Positions 54,793 to 63,671 of a DNA stretch of 64,000 nt are shown piece after piece. Under the pieces are notes generated by a model that saw only the letters and a list, made by a program, of their open reading frames with translations, searched no databases and was not told where the DNA came from. Origin of the DNA: Streptomyces sp. (GTDB lineage: Bacteria; Actinomycetota; Actinomycetes; Streptomycetales; Streptomycetaceae); the NCBI RefSeq assembly GCF_019510245.1, contig NZ_JAEKKT010000147.1, forward strand, positions 62,001-126,000, given 5' to 3'. Positions within the stretch are counted from its first letter, which is position 1. The number at the start of each line of letters is the position of its first letter. The position numbers and the translations under genes were made by a program.

Positions 54793-55794
54793 GTGGCAGT
54801 TCACGAACAGCCGATCGGTGCACCGGACTTGGACGAGCTGCGCCGACGGGCCGTGGCCGGCGTCCCGCAACGTGAGGCGGGGATGGTCGTCTGCGAGAAC
54901 CTGGTGCGGATCTACCAGACGGAGGGCGTCGAAGTGCAGGCCCTCCAGGGCCTCGACCTGACCGTGGCCGAGGGCGAGATGATCGCGGTGGTCGGGGCCT
55001 CCGGCTCCGGCAAGTCCACCCTGCTGGGCATACTCTCCGGCCAGGACGTGCCCACCGCGGGTGCCGCCGAGGTCGCCGGACACGACCTGCTGGCGATGAA
55101 GCGCCGCGAGCGGCTCGGCTACCGCCGCCGCACCGTGGGCTTCGTCTGGCAGCAGACCTCCCGCAACCTGCTGCCTTACCTCTCGGCGGCCGAGAACGTG
55201 ATGCTTCCGATGACGTACACCGGGATCAAGCGCTCCCGGCGCCGGGCCCGGGCGGAGGAACTGCTCGACCTGCTGTCCGTCGGCCACTGCCGGGACCGCA
55301 CCCCCGACACGCTCTCCGGCGGCGAGCAGCAGCGCGTCGCCATCGCCGTCGCCAACGCCAACGAGCCGCGGGTGCTGTTCGCCGACGAACCCACCGGCGA
55401 ACTCGACACCGCCACCAGCGACGAGGTCTTCGCGGCGCTGCGCCGGGCCAACGAGGACCTGGGTGTCACCGTGATCGTGGTCACCCACGACGCGCTGGTC
55501 TCCGAACAGGTGCAGCGCACCGTACGGATCCGCAACGGCCGTACCTCGACCGAGGTGCTGCGCCGGGTCGCCACCGGTGAGGACGGTGTGGAGGTGCTCA
55601 CCGCCGAGGAGTACGCGGTACTGGACGGCAGCGGCCGGCTGCAGCTGCCGGGCGAGTTCACCGAGCGCCTGCACCTGCGCAAGCGGGTGCGGCTGGTCCT
55701 GGAGAGCGACCACGTCGGCGTGTGGCCCGACAAGGCCGCGCGCCGGGCGGGGTCCGACGCGCCGGACGCGGCGAGCGGCGGCCCCGGACGCTGA
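54793..55794 (+). CDS. ABC transporter ATPase (MacB/LolD type) with C-terminal extension
   Basis: About 333 residues. Walker A GASGSGKSTLLGILSGQD, VGFVWQQTSRNLLPYLSAAE, signature TLSGGEQQRVAIAVANANEP, Walker B VLFADEPTGELD and VVTHDALVSEQ. Beyond the core, about 95 residues (RNGRTSTEVLRRVATGEDG onwards) form an extra domain containing GRLQLPGEFTERLHLRKRV, as in some streptomycete exporter ATPases. GTG at 54793 lies next to GGGGGAG; a TTG at 54760 is the alternative. Convergent with the FtsX permease genes. Confidence 0.86.
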   Translation: MAVHEQPIGAPDLDELRRRAVAGVPQREAGMVVCENLVRIYQTEGVEVQALQGLDLTVAEGEMIAVVGASGSGKSTLLGILSGQDVPTAGAAEVAGHDLLAMKRRERLGYRRRTVGFVWQQTSRNLLPYLSAAENVMLPMTYTGIKRSRRRARAEELLDLLSVGHCRDRTPDTLSGGEQQRVAIAVANANEPRVLFADEPTGELDTATSDEVFAALRRANEDLGVTVIVVTHDALVSEQVQRTVRIRNGRTSTEVLRRVATGEDGVEVLTAEEYAVLDGSGRLQLPGEFTERLHLRKRVRLVLESDHVGVWPDKAARRAGSDAPDAASGGPGR

Positions 55795-55860
55795 GAGCGC
55801 CGGGAGCGAGCCGTGCGGGGCGCCCGGTGGCTGCCCCGGCGGTCCGCGCGTACCGAGCCG

Positions 55861-58686
55861 TCACGCGAGGCGCAGTACGGCTCCCAGTCCGCGCCGGCGG
55901 GCCAGGACGGTCTCGGTGACCGCGGCGGCCAGCACCAGCGCGGTCACGCCGGCGACGAGGGCGACGGTCAGCGAGTAGTCGGTGTGCAGGGCCGGTTGGG
56001 CGGGGCCACCGGTGAACTGCCGCAGGTCCAGTGCCCGCACCATGAGCCGCGGTTCGAGCAGCCCGAGCAGCGTGCCACCCACCGCTGAGGCGACCGCCAG
56101 CGGCAGCAGTTGCAGGAAGTGCAGCGCCCCGGCCTGCCCGGCGCCGAGTCCGAGGGTGCGCAGGAACGAGGTGGTGCGGCTGCGCTCGTGGGAGGTGAGG
56201 GTCAGTTCCAGGACGAGCGCGAGCAGGCCCGACAGGGCGGCCAGGACGGAACTGGTGGTGTAGATCGTGCCGAGTCCGCGCGTCAGCCCGTCCGTGCGCA
56301 GGGCGCTCAGCGTCTGGGAGCGGACGTGGATCCGGGCCGTCGGCCCGAGCGCCCGGGCGGCCGCCGACCGCAGTGCCGCGGGTGCGGCTGCGGCGGCACC
56401 GTCGCCCTTGAGGAGCAGGACGGTGCTTCCCGCGGACTGGTGGGGCATCAGCCGCTCGGCTCCGGCGATGGTGATCAGCATCGGCGTCCCGGCGGGGATC
56501 TGCGCCGTGACCGGCCCGAGGAGAGGGTCGCGCAGCTCCGCGGCGGTGAGGGTGCCGACCGGTTCGAAGGTCAGGTCCACGGGGGGCTGTCCGTCCGGTA
56601 CGACCGTGGAGGTGAAACCGCCGGTGCGCTCGCGCGCCCGCAGGACGGGAGAGAGGAGGGAGGGCAGCGGGGCGTGCGCGCCGGCCCGGGTCCCCGCCGG
56701 CCCGGACAGCAGGGCCTCGGCCAGTGGGGACTTCGGGGCGACGGCGGCCAGTTGCCGCGGATCCACGGTGATCACGGCGACCGGTGAGATCACCGCGCCG
56801 TCGGCCTGCCCTGTCAGGTCGAGGAGGTACAGATGCTGGAGGGCGGTCCGGGTGCCGGTGGTGCCGGCCCCCGGTGTCAGGTCCACGGTCCCGTCCACGG
56901 TCGCGCTCGCGTCGGCGCCGGCGGTCCAGGCCGCACCCGTGGCCAGGCCGTCGTCGATCGTACGGTGCACGAGGCCGCCGAACACGGCCGTCCCCAGGGT
57001 CAGGACCAGGACGAACAGGGCCAGCCCGGTCGCCGGGGCGTCGTGCCCGGCCCGGGCCGCCCCGACGAAGGCCACCGCACCCCGTCCGCGCCGGGCCTGC
57101 CGCAGCACCGGGCGCAGCGCCGGCGGGTAGACCCGCAGCAGGACGAGCACGACGGTGAGCGCCACCAGTACCGGCACCGCGCCCAGAATCCCGTCGGGGC
57201 CCTGGGAGCGCAGCGCCAGCACCCCCGCCGCCGTCGTGACCAGCACCGTCAGCTCCAGGACCACGCGTCGGCCGACGGTGATGTTCCGGCGTGAGCGCCG
57301 CAGCCGGCCGGGTCTGCGCGGCTCGCGGACCGCGAGCCAGGTCAACAGCGGCACTGTCAGCGCCACCACCGCGGCGGCGAGGGCGGCGGTCATCGGCTGC
57401 GGCGATCGAGATGTGCCGGCGGGAGCGAGGGCGCCTCCGGCCGTCCAGCCGAGCAGTGCGGCGACCAGTACCACCGGCCAGGCCACGGCGCAGCGCAGCA
57501 GCACCAGCCGCGCGGTGGACGCGCCCCGCGCGCGCTGCAACCGCAGGTGCGCCCGTCTCCGCCGCAGCAGCAGCCTTACCGCGACGGTGACGGTGGCCAG
57601 CGCGACCGCGGCCGGTGCGTCGACGGCGAACGTCGCAAGGTCCCTGGCCTGCCGGTCCTGAGCGGTGAAGGCGGCGAGCAGCGGAGTCAGGGAGTCGGTC
57701 ACCAGCAGGGACCCGGTGGTCTGACCGCCGACGTTGCAGCTGGTGTCGCCGGTGATCGGGTCGGCCCCCGGGCACAGGGCGGCGCTGAGGTCCGCGCTGT
57801 AGTGGGACAGCGGTCCGCGCAGCGCGCGGGCCCGGTCGAGCGCCGCCCCGGACAGGTCGGCGCGCAGCTGCCAGGTCACCCGTGGGCCGCCCACCCCGGC
57901 GCCGGCCAGCAGGTCGGCGGCGTCGAGGCCGACGAGGCCGCGGACGGCGAGCACCGTGCCGGCGGAATGCTCGGCCGGGTAGCGCGACGGCTGGTCCAGC
58001 GTCTCCCGTCCGGTCCAGAAGTCGTCGTCCGCGGCACTGGCGCGGTAGACACCGCTCACCAGCAGCCCCGCGCGGGGCGGGGCGGTCTGCACCCCGAGCG
58101 TCTTGGCGAACTCGAGGGTCAGCCGGCTGCCGGCCCGGACGCCGAGCGCCTGGGCGGTGGCCTGCGACAACCCGATCTGGGGCGCGGTGCCCAGCGGTGT
58201 GCGGTCGGCCGGCGCGTGGCCGCTGACGTAGTGCAGGTGGGCCCGCGCGGACGGCAGGTAGCTGACCGTCAGCTCGGCGCTGAGGCCGGCCGGCCCCGGC
58301 GGCCGCGGCGTGATCAGGGCCGCCTGGTCGTAGTCGTAACTGCCGCCGGTGATGGTCACATGCCGCGCGGCGGGGCCGCTGAGCTGCTCGGTGAGCGTGC
58401 GGCCGCCGTCGAGCAGGGCGGCCGTGTGCAGGGCGGGCGGCACGGTGTCGAAGACCTCGGGTGTGGTGCTCACGCTGATCAGGGGCGCCTGGGCCTGCGC
58501 GGCGTCGACACGCTGCCGCAGTGCCCGGTCCTCCTGGCCGCCCGCGAAGGCGGGGGCCCAGGCGCAGAGCGCCGTCAGCACCAGGACCATCACCGCCAGG
58601 CAGGCCAGCAGCGGCAGGTCGCCGCGGGTCTCCTTGCGTATCAGGCGCCGCGTCACCGCCGCGCCCGTGCCCACCGGTCGTGTCAC
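55861..58686 (-). CDS. Large FtsX-type ABC exporter permease (first of pair)
   Basis: 941 residues. One N-terminal segment (LPLLACLAVMVLVLTALCAW), a large extracytoplasmic domain with two cysteines (AALCPGADPITGDTSCNVGG), then two sets of membrane segments flanking a second outer domain, the double-FtsX layout of streptomycete exporters. SHERSRTTSFLRTLGLGAGQ is the cytosolic loop that couples to the ATPase. GGAAAGGG precedes the GTG at 58686. It lies 44 bp after the other permease gene in the same direction and probably forms a heterodimer with it. Confidence 0.86.
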   Translation of the reverse strand: MTRPVGTGAAVTRRLIRKETRGDLPLLACLAVMVLVLTALCAWAPAFAGGQEDRALRQRVDAAQAQAPLISVSTTPEVFDTVPPALHTAALLDGGRTLTEQLSGPAARHVTITGGSYDYDQAALITPRPPGPAGLSAELTVSYLPSARAHLHYVSGHAPADRTPLGTAPQIGLSQATAQALGVRAGSRLTLEFAKTLGVQTAPPRAGLLVSGVYRASAADDDFWTGRETLDQPSRYPAEHSAGTVLAVRGLVGLDAADLLAGAGVGGPRVTWQLRADLSGAALDRARALRGPLSHYSADLSAALCPGADPITGDTSCNVGGQTTGSLLVTDSLTPLLAAFTAQDRQARDLATFAVDAPAAVALATVTVAVRLLLRRRRAHLRLQRARGASTARLVLLRCAVAWPVVLVAALLGWTAGGALAPAGTSRSPQPMTAALAAAVVALTVPLLTWLAVREPRRPGRLRRSRRNITVGRRVVLELTVLVTTAAGVLALRSQGPDGILGAVPVLVALTVVLVLLRVYPPALRPVLRQARRGRGAVAFVGAARAGHDAPATGLALFVLVLTLGTAVFGGLVHRTIDDGLATGAAWTAGADASATVDGTVDLTPGAGTTGTRTALQHLYLLDLTGQADGAVISPVAVITVDPRQLAAVAPKSPLAEALLSGPAGTRAGAHAPLPSLLSPVLRARERTGGFTSTVVPDGQPPVDLTFEPVGTLTAAELRDPLLGPVTAQIPAGTPMLITIAGAERLMPHQSAGSTVLLLKGDGAAAAAPAALRSAAARALGPTARIHVRSQTLSALRTDGLTRGLGTIYTTSSVLAALSGLLALVLELTLTSHERSRTTSFLRTLGLGAGQAGALHFLQLLPLAVASAVGGTLLGLLEPRLMVRALDLRQFTGGPAQPALHTDYSLTVALVAGVTALVLAAAVTETVLARRRGLGAVLRLA

Positions 58687-58730
58687 CGTGCACCCTTTCC
58701 GGCCTTCCCGGTCGCCTCCGCCCGCCCGGC

Positions 58731-61700
58731 TCAACGGTCCTCCCCCGCTCGCAGCACACGTACCAGGTCCACCCGGGCCAGCAGCCGGGCCAGGGCCAGC
58801 ACCACCGCGCTGACGGCCACGGCGGTCGCCACCGTGGTGAGTGCCACGGTGGCCCAGGGGAGGACCTGCGGCAGCGGCGGATAGGGGGTCTGTCCACTGT
58901 CGTCGACGGTGACCAGGGGCAGCACCGCCGATGCCAGGCCCATGCCCAGCAACGCGCCCGGGACCACCGCGAACAGCGCCACTCCCAGTTGCTCGGCGCC
59001 CAGCAGCGCGGACAGGCTTCCGGCGCGGATGCCGATCGCCCGCAGCAGGGCGAACTCCTTGCGGCGCTGCCGGGTGGAGACCACCGCGTGCACGGTGAAG
59101 GCGATGACCGCGAAACCGGGGGCCAGATACCTGACGAGTTCCAGCACCCGGCGCAGCCCGCTGCGGAACGGGTCGGCCCGCAGGGCCGCGGCGGTGCGCG
59201 GCGTGGTGGTGACGCCGCCCAGCGCGGGCTGTGCCTCGGCGGCGGCGGCCGTGCGCGCGCTGTCGGTACTGCTGAGCCACCAGAACGCTGGAGCCTGCTG
59301 GTCGGCACCGGCCAGCGTCATGGCGGTGGCGAGTTGGCGCTGGTCGGCGATCAGGTGCCCCTGCCCGCGGCCCAGTCCGGGCAACGAGTCGACCCGGCCC
59401 ACGATCCTGGCGGTGACCCGGGCGCCGTCCAGGTCCAGCGTGGTGGTGCTGCCCACGACGAGGCGCGCGTCGTGCAGTGCCGAGGCGTCGGCGCGCACCG
59501 GCAGCGGCACCGGCCGTCCGGCCGGGCCCGCCACGAGCCGCACCTTCTTGCCGGGCCGGGTGTCGTAGTCACCGGGGCCCAGGCCGCCGATGGCGTCGTC
59601 GGTGGCCTGGGAGGCCGGGATGCCGGTGCTGACGGTGGTCCGCAGCACCTCCGAGCCGCCGGAACCGACCGAGCACACCCCGGGGGTGCCGGGCTCGTAC
59701 GTGTTGACCAGACGTCCGTCGCACGCCCCCGCGGTGGAGTCGGCGGCGTGGTCCGTTCCGTCGGCCCAGGCCTGCCCGCCGGGCAGCCGGGTGACCCAGG
59801 TGTCGGCGGTACCGCGCGCGCCCACCCGGAACAGGTCCAGTTCCAGCCGCGCGGGAGGCACGTTCGGCTGCGGCAGGACGCTGACGGCGGTCACCGTCAG
59901 CGGATACTCCCGCGGGTGGCCGCCGCTCAGCGCCACGTCGAGAGGGACCTCGACGGCGTGCCTGGCTCCGTCGGCGGCGGGCAGGCGGGTCGTCACCGTG
60001 CTGACGAGGCCGGACGCGTCCTGCAAGGTCAGCGCCAGGCTCGGCGCCGCCCGGCCGCCGTCGCTGCTCAGCCGCTCGTCCAACAGCAGCGCGCCCGGAC
60101 GTCCGGGCAGCCGTATCCCGAAGACGACCGGCGAGGGGGTGTGCGGAGCGGGCCCGCCGATCGTGCCGGACAGTTCCTCGGTGGCGCCGCCGGGCAGGGT
60201 CACCGTCGACTGCGTCACCGGTGTCACGGCGGTCACCGCCGGCAGCGCGCGATAGGCGGCGTCGAGTACGGGGGAGGGGTAGCTGTCGGCCGCGGACGGG
60301 GAGATCCGCACATCCGCGCCGACGGTGAACGCGGCCTCCTCGGACGCCAGGCCGCCCAGGCAGGCCAGCGCGGTGGTGGCGAAGGCACTCACCGACACGG
60401 CCAGGCACATCAGCACCACCGGCCCCGCGTTGCGCGCGGCCCGGCGGCTCACCTGCCAGCCGGCCAGCGGGAGGACGAGGCCGCGGCTGCGCCGGCCGAA
60501 CGCGTCCAGCAGGAGGGAGGTCAGCGGCAGCAGCCGTAACAGCAGGAGCGCGGCGGCGCCCGCCACCAGGGTCGGCACCAGGACCAGCACCCAGTCCGCG
60601 GACGCGCCGCCGGTGCCCAGGCCGGCGAGCAGCGAATGGTGCCGGCGCAGCTCCAGATACCCCAGGAGCGCGACGACCAGCAGCGCCAGGTCGGCGCCCA
60701 GCCGCTGCGCGGCCGCGGCCCGTGCGCCGCGGGCCGGCCGCCACCGCGCCGCCGGCAGCACGGGCAGCAGCACCGCCGCGGCGTGCACCAGCAGCGCGAG
60801 ACCCACCGCCGCCCACGCGGCGGTGCCCCGGCCGCCGGGGTGCAGCAGCCCGGCCAGGAAGGGCGCGGCGACGGCGGCCGGGACGCCGGTGAGCGCCCAC
60901 TCGGCGGCCGCGCCGCGCAGCAACCGCGAGGTTCCGGCCCCTCTGGCCCGTTGGAGGGCCAACTCCTCCTGCCGACGCACCGTCAACTGACGAGCGGCCA
61001 GCACCAGGGCGGCCAGGGCGAGGGCCGCCAGCATCACGCCCGGCAGGTACAGCGAGGACCGGGCCGCCACCATCGGCACCGTCAGGTCCTCGATCGCGCC
61101 CGGCAGACCGGAGACCACGGTCAGGTCGTCCAGCGACGGCTGCCGCCCGCGGAACACCGACACACGGCTCTGGCTGCCGGAGAAAGCGCGCAGCCGGTCG
61201 TGCAACCCGGCGAGGCTGCCCGCGTCGACACGGGAGAAGTCGGGCTGCACGCTCCAGCGGGCCGTCAGCTGCCCGTTCAGGGCGGCGCTGCCGTTGAGCG
61301 CCGACGCCGACACCACCAGCAGGTCCTGGTCGGCGGTCTCCCCCTGGGTCAGGTCACCGGCCATGGCGGGCCAGAAGCCGACGGCACCTCTCGCCCGGAA
61401 GACGCCGGTGACCCGCACGTCCAGGGGCCGCCCGAAGGCGTCCTGCACCTGGAGCCCGGCACCGGGCCGGACGGCCAGGCGCCTGGCCAGCGCATCGGGC
61501 ACCGCCGCGTCGACCGGCGCGGTGGACCCGGTGGCGACCCGGACCTCGGGGAGCGAGGTGAACGCGCCGGCCGGGGCGTCGGCGGTACCGGCGGGCCACC
61601 GCCCGGCGACCAACTGCCCGAACATGCCCGCGTTCTGCACCGCGACCGGATGCAGCCCGCTGACCCCGGGAACGCGCGGCGGCCCCGCCACTCCGTCGAC

Positions 61701-62054
61701 CCCGGTCACCGACACCGGCGACATGCCCAGCAGCCCCACATAGGTCCGCTGCGGCACCCCGGCGAACGCCCGCTCGGCAGCGGCCCGCACATCACCGTCG
61801 GCTGCGGCCATTCCGCCGGCCCGGAAGGACGCGCTGACCGTCACCTGCGCGTCGGGATCGACGGCCAGCCGTCGTACGGCCCCGTCCTGCACCGAGCTCC
61901 CCGCCAGCGCCGCGAGCGCGGCCAGTGCGGTCGCACACAGCAGCACGGTCACCGTGACGGCGGTCAGCACCAGCCCGTGCTGCGTGGCCCGCCTGGCGAC
62001 GACGGGAAGCCGCTGCCGGGCCCGCGGCGAAGACGTGAAGGCCGTGGCGACCAC
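58731..62054 (-). CDS. Large FtsX-type ABC exporter permease (second of pair), contains a TTA codon
   Basis: About 1107 residues. N-terminal segment (LVLTAVTVTVLLCATALAAL), a long outer domain, a first FtsX core (VRRQEELALQRARGAGTSRL coupling loop), a second outer domain with two cysteines and a final core with STRQRRKEFALLRAIGIRAG. GTG at 62054 has GGGGG 5 nt upstream; in-frame ATGs at 62078 and 62114 lack sites. Leu in ALLLLRLLPL is TTA (60537-60539, minus strand), the rare bldA codon, so exporter assembly may be tied to development. First gene of the permease operon. Confidence 0.84.
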   Translation of the reverse strand: MVATAFTSSPRARQRLPVVARRATQHGLVLTAVTVTVLLCATALAALAALAGSSVQDGAVRRLAVDPDAQVTVSASFRAGGMAAADGDVRAAAERAFAGVPQRTYVGLLGMSPVSVTGVDGVAGPPRVPGVSGLHPVAVQNAGMFGQLVAGRWPAGTADAPAGAFTSLPEVRVATGSTAPVDAAVPDALARRLAVRPGAGLQVQDAFGRPLDVRVTGVFRARGAVGFWPAMAGDLTQGETADQDLLVVSASALNGSAALNGQLTARWSVQPDFSRVDAGSLAGLHDRLRAFSGSQSRVSVFRGRQPSLDDLTVVSGLPGAIEDLTVPMVAARSSLYLPGVMLAALALAALVLAARQLTVRRQEELALQRARGAGTSRLLRGAAAEWALTGVPAAVAAPFLAGLLHPGGRGTAAWAAVGLALLVHAAAVLLPVLPAARWRPARGARAAAAQRLGADLALLVVALLGYLELRRHHSLLAGLGTGGASADWVLVLVPTLVAGAAALLLLRLLPLTSLLLDAFGRRSRGLVLPLAGWQVSRRAARNAGPVVLMCLAVSVSAFATTALACLGGLASEEAAFTVGADVRISPSAADSYPSPVLDAAYRALPAVTAVTPVTQSTVTLPGGATEELSGTIGGPAPHTPSPVVFGIRLPGRPGALLLDERLSSDGGRAAPSLALTLQDASGLVSTVTTRLPAADGARHAVEVPLDVALSGGHPREYPLTVTAVSVLPQPNVPPARLELDLFRVGARGTADTWVTRLPGGQAWADGTDHAADSTAGACDGRLVNTYEPGTPGVCSVGSGGSEVLRTTVSTGIPASQATDDAIGGLGPGDYDTRPGKKVRLVAGPAGRPVPLPVRADASALHDARLVVGSTTTLDLDGARVTARIVGRVDSLPGLGRGQGHLIADQRQLATAMTLAGADQQAPAFWWLSSTDSARTAAAAEAQPALGGVTTTPRTAAALRADPFRSGLRRVLELVRYLAPGFAVIAFTVHAVVSTRQRRKEFALLRAIGIRAGSLSALLGAEQLGVALFAVVPGALLGMGLASAVLPLVTVDDSGQTPYPPLPQVLPWATVALTTVATAVAVSAVVLALARLLARVDLVRVLRAGEDR

Positions 62055-62225
62055 ATGAACCCCCGCAGAATCGAACATGTGACGGTGACCACGCGCCCCA
62101 GTCGTATCAGGCATCTACCGGCGAGACAAGAATCGGTGATCTCTTTTAACGAGCACGGCAGCGGCCGGAGCCGCACCGCGTTGCACGAGGTCCCTCGGCC
62201 CCTGTCCGGCGAGACCGGACGATCG

Positions 62226-62951
62226 TCACCGAGGTGAGGTCGGTCGGCCGGGTCCCGTTGCCCGGCCGGTCTGTCCGCGCCGGTGCCCGACCGTCTCGAG
62301 CCACGGCCTCAGGCTCCGTTGCGCGACCCGCAGCACTTCGTCCGAGGACAACTCGTCGGCTCGCTCGATCACGACGAGCCCCCAGTCCCTGCGGCGGACT
62401 GCGCCGAGTGTCACTGCACGCTCACGCAGCAGGTACCGCACCGCCGAAGCCACGTCGGCCACCGGAGGACTCACCTGACAGTCGGCGAGTTTCCCGACGT
62501 ACCGGTCCAGCCACTGCTCGCCTTCCCTCGTCGCGGCCCGGGACAGTGCGGTCTCGGCATTGCCGTCGAGGAAGACCATGACCGGCCGGACCCGCGCGAG
62601 AACTGATGTGAGGTCGGCCATGAAGGCGTCGATGCTCTCTTCGCCGTGCCCCATGGCCAGCAACGTCGGCACGAACGGCATCAGCGCGTCCGCGATCACC
62701 ACGTCATCGCCGCTCGCCACACCTGCGTCGACGAACTTCGAGGTCGCCGCGATCAGTGTCCCCGGCGCGACCGTGCCGGTTGCCCTGAACTCCTCGGCCA
62801 CCGCCGCGAACTGGGGACGGACCAGGATCTCTTCTTCGCGGAAGTGGTCCACCCGCAGTCCCGTGCCGGCAAGCCATCGGGACAGACCGGTACACAGCGT
62901 TGACTTGCCCACTCCGGGAGATGCTCCCCACACCGCGATCAGCAGGGTCAT
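62226..62951 (-). CDS. P-loop NTP-binding protein (nucleotide-kinase-like), coupled to tetR
   Basis: 241 residues. Walker A lies at the N-terminus, LLIAVWGASPGVGKSTLCTG, followed by DHFREEEILVRPQFA as in dTMP/CoA-kinase-like folds, VVIADALMPFVPTL (Walker B-like Asp), and VFLDGNAETALSRAATREGE as the lid. No established family name; probably a small-molecule kinase or cobyrinate-type ATPase. The ATG overlaps the upstream tetR stop (ATGA), so both are produced together. The C-terminus is basic and likely disordered. Confidence 0.68.
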   Translation of the reverse strand: MTLLIAVWGASPGVGKSTLCTGLSRWLAGTGLRVDHFREEEILVRPQFAAVAEEFRATGTVAPGTLIAATSKFVDAGVASGDDVVIADALMPFVPTLLAMGHGEESIDAFMADLTSVLARVRPVMVFLDGNAETALSRAATREGEQWLDRYVGKLADCQVSPPVADVASAVRYLLRERAVTLGAVRRRDWGLVVIERADELSSDEVLRVAQRSLRPWLETVGHRRGQTGRATGPGRPTSPR

Positions 62952-63613
62952 GGCTGCGGAGCCCAGGATCGGCGGCCCTGCCGCCCGGCCAGGGCCGTGA
63001 GGTAGGCGCGCAGCATGACCTTCGCCTCGTCGAGGAGGGCGGTGTCGCCCTCGGCGTCGCGGCGGAAGGCCTCCTGGGCGAGCGCGTCGGCGGCGAGGAC
63101 GGCGGCGTGGCAGGCGTGGCCGAGCCCTTCCGTGTCGCCGGCGATGCCGAGCGCGAGCAGGACCCGGTGCACCCCGTCGGCCATCCGGCGTTTGTGCTCC
63201 CGGTCCGCCGCGCGGGTCCGGTCGGTCAGGCCGCTGCCGAACCACAGGGCCCTGAAGCCCTGTTCGGTGCGGTAGAGCGCGGCGTAGGTGTCGATCAGCA
63301 AGCCGACCGGGTCGGACCAGCGCTCGGTCGCCGCGCTGCGCACGAACTCCTCCATCACCGCCTCGAGCTGGGCGAAGTACGTCGCGGCCAGCGCGTCGAT
63401 GATCGCGTCCCGGTCGGGCAGGTACTGGTACAGCGAGCCGACCGAGACCCCGGCCTCCGCCGCGACCCGGGTGGTGGTCAGGGCCGGCACGCCCTCGGCG
63501 ATCAGAACGCGCTCAGCCGCCTTGAGTACACGCGCCAACCGGGCCTTGCTGCGGGCCTGTTGAGGAGTACGCCGCAGTACGGCCCCGGTCTTCCCGGCGG
63601 TCGGCCCGGTCAC
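62948..63613 (-). CDS. TetR-family transcriptional regulator
   Basis: 221 residues. The HTH ALTTTRVAAEAGVSVGSLYQ (recognition helix VSVGSLYQYL) is near-consensus. The C-terminal part (FRALWFGSGLTDRTRAADRE) resembles the TetR_C_35-like domains. GTG at 63613. It is divergent from a class II aldolase gene across 58 bp that contain a 21-bp interrupted palindrome, so it likely controls that gene and its own operon with the P-loop protein. Confidence 0.86.
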   Translation of the reverse strand: MTGPTAGKTGAVLRRTPQQARSKARLARVLKAAERVLIAEGVPALTTTRVAAEAGVSVGSLYQYLPDRDAIIDALAATYFAQLEAVMEEFVRSAATERWSDPVGLLIDTYAALYRTEQGFRALWFGSGLTDRTRAADREHKRRMADGVHRVLLALGIAGDTEGLGHACHAAVLAADALAQEAFRRDAEGDTALLDEAKVMLRAYLTALAGRQGRRSWAPQP

Positions 63614-63629
63614 GTGACCACCCCTGAAT

Positions 63630-63650
63630 CTGAACGTGACTTTGTTTCAG
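63630..63650. promoter_or_regulatory. TetR-type operator between tetR and the class II aldolase gene
   Basis: CTGAA-N11-TTCAG, 21 bp, lies midway between the two divergent starts (17 bp and 21 bp away). A second CTGAA half-site at 63624 adds a possible tandem site. Confidence 0.5.
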
Positions 63651-63671
63651 GTTTACGTTACCGTCGCGGCC

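Noticed and set aside
55658..59308. 1200-codon minus-strand frame across both FtsX permeases
   Set aside because: Pro/Arg-rich shadow frame. The real permease frames end and start at 58731 and 58686 with ribosome sites and membrane segments.
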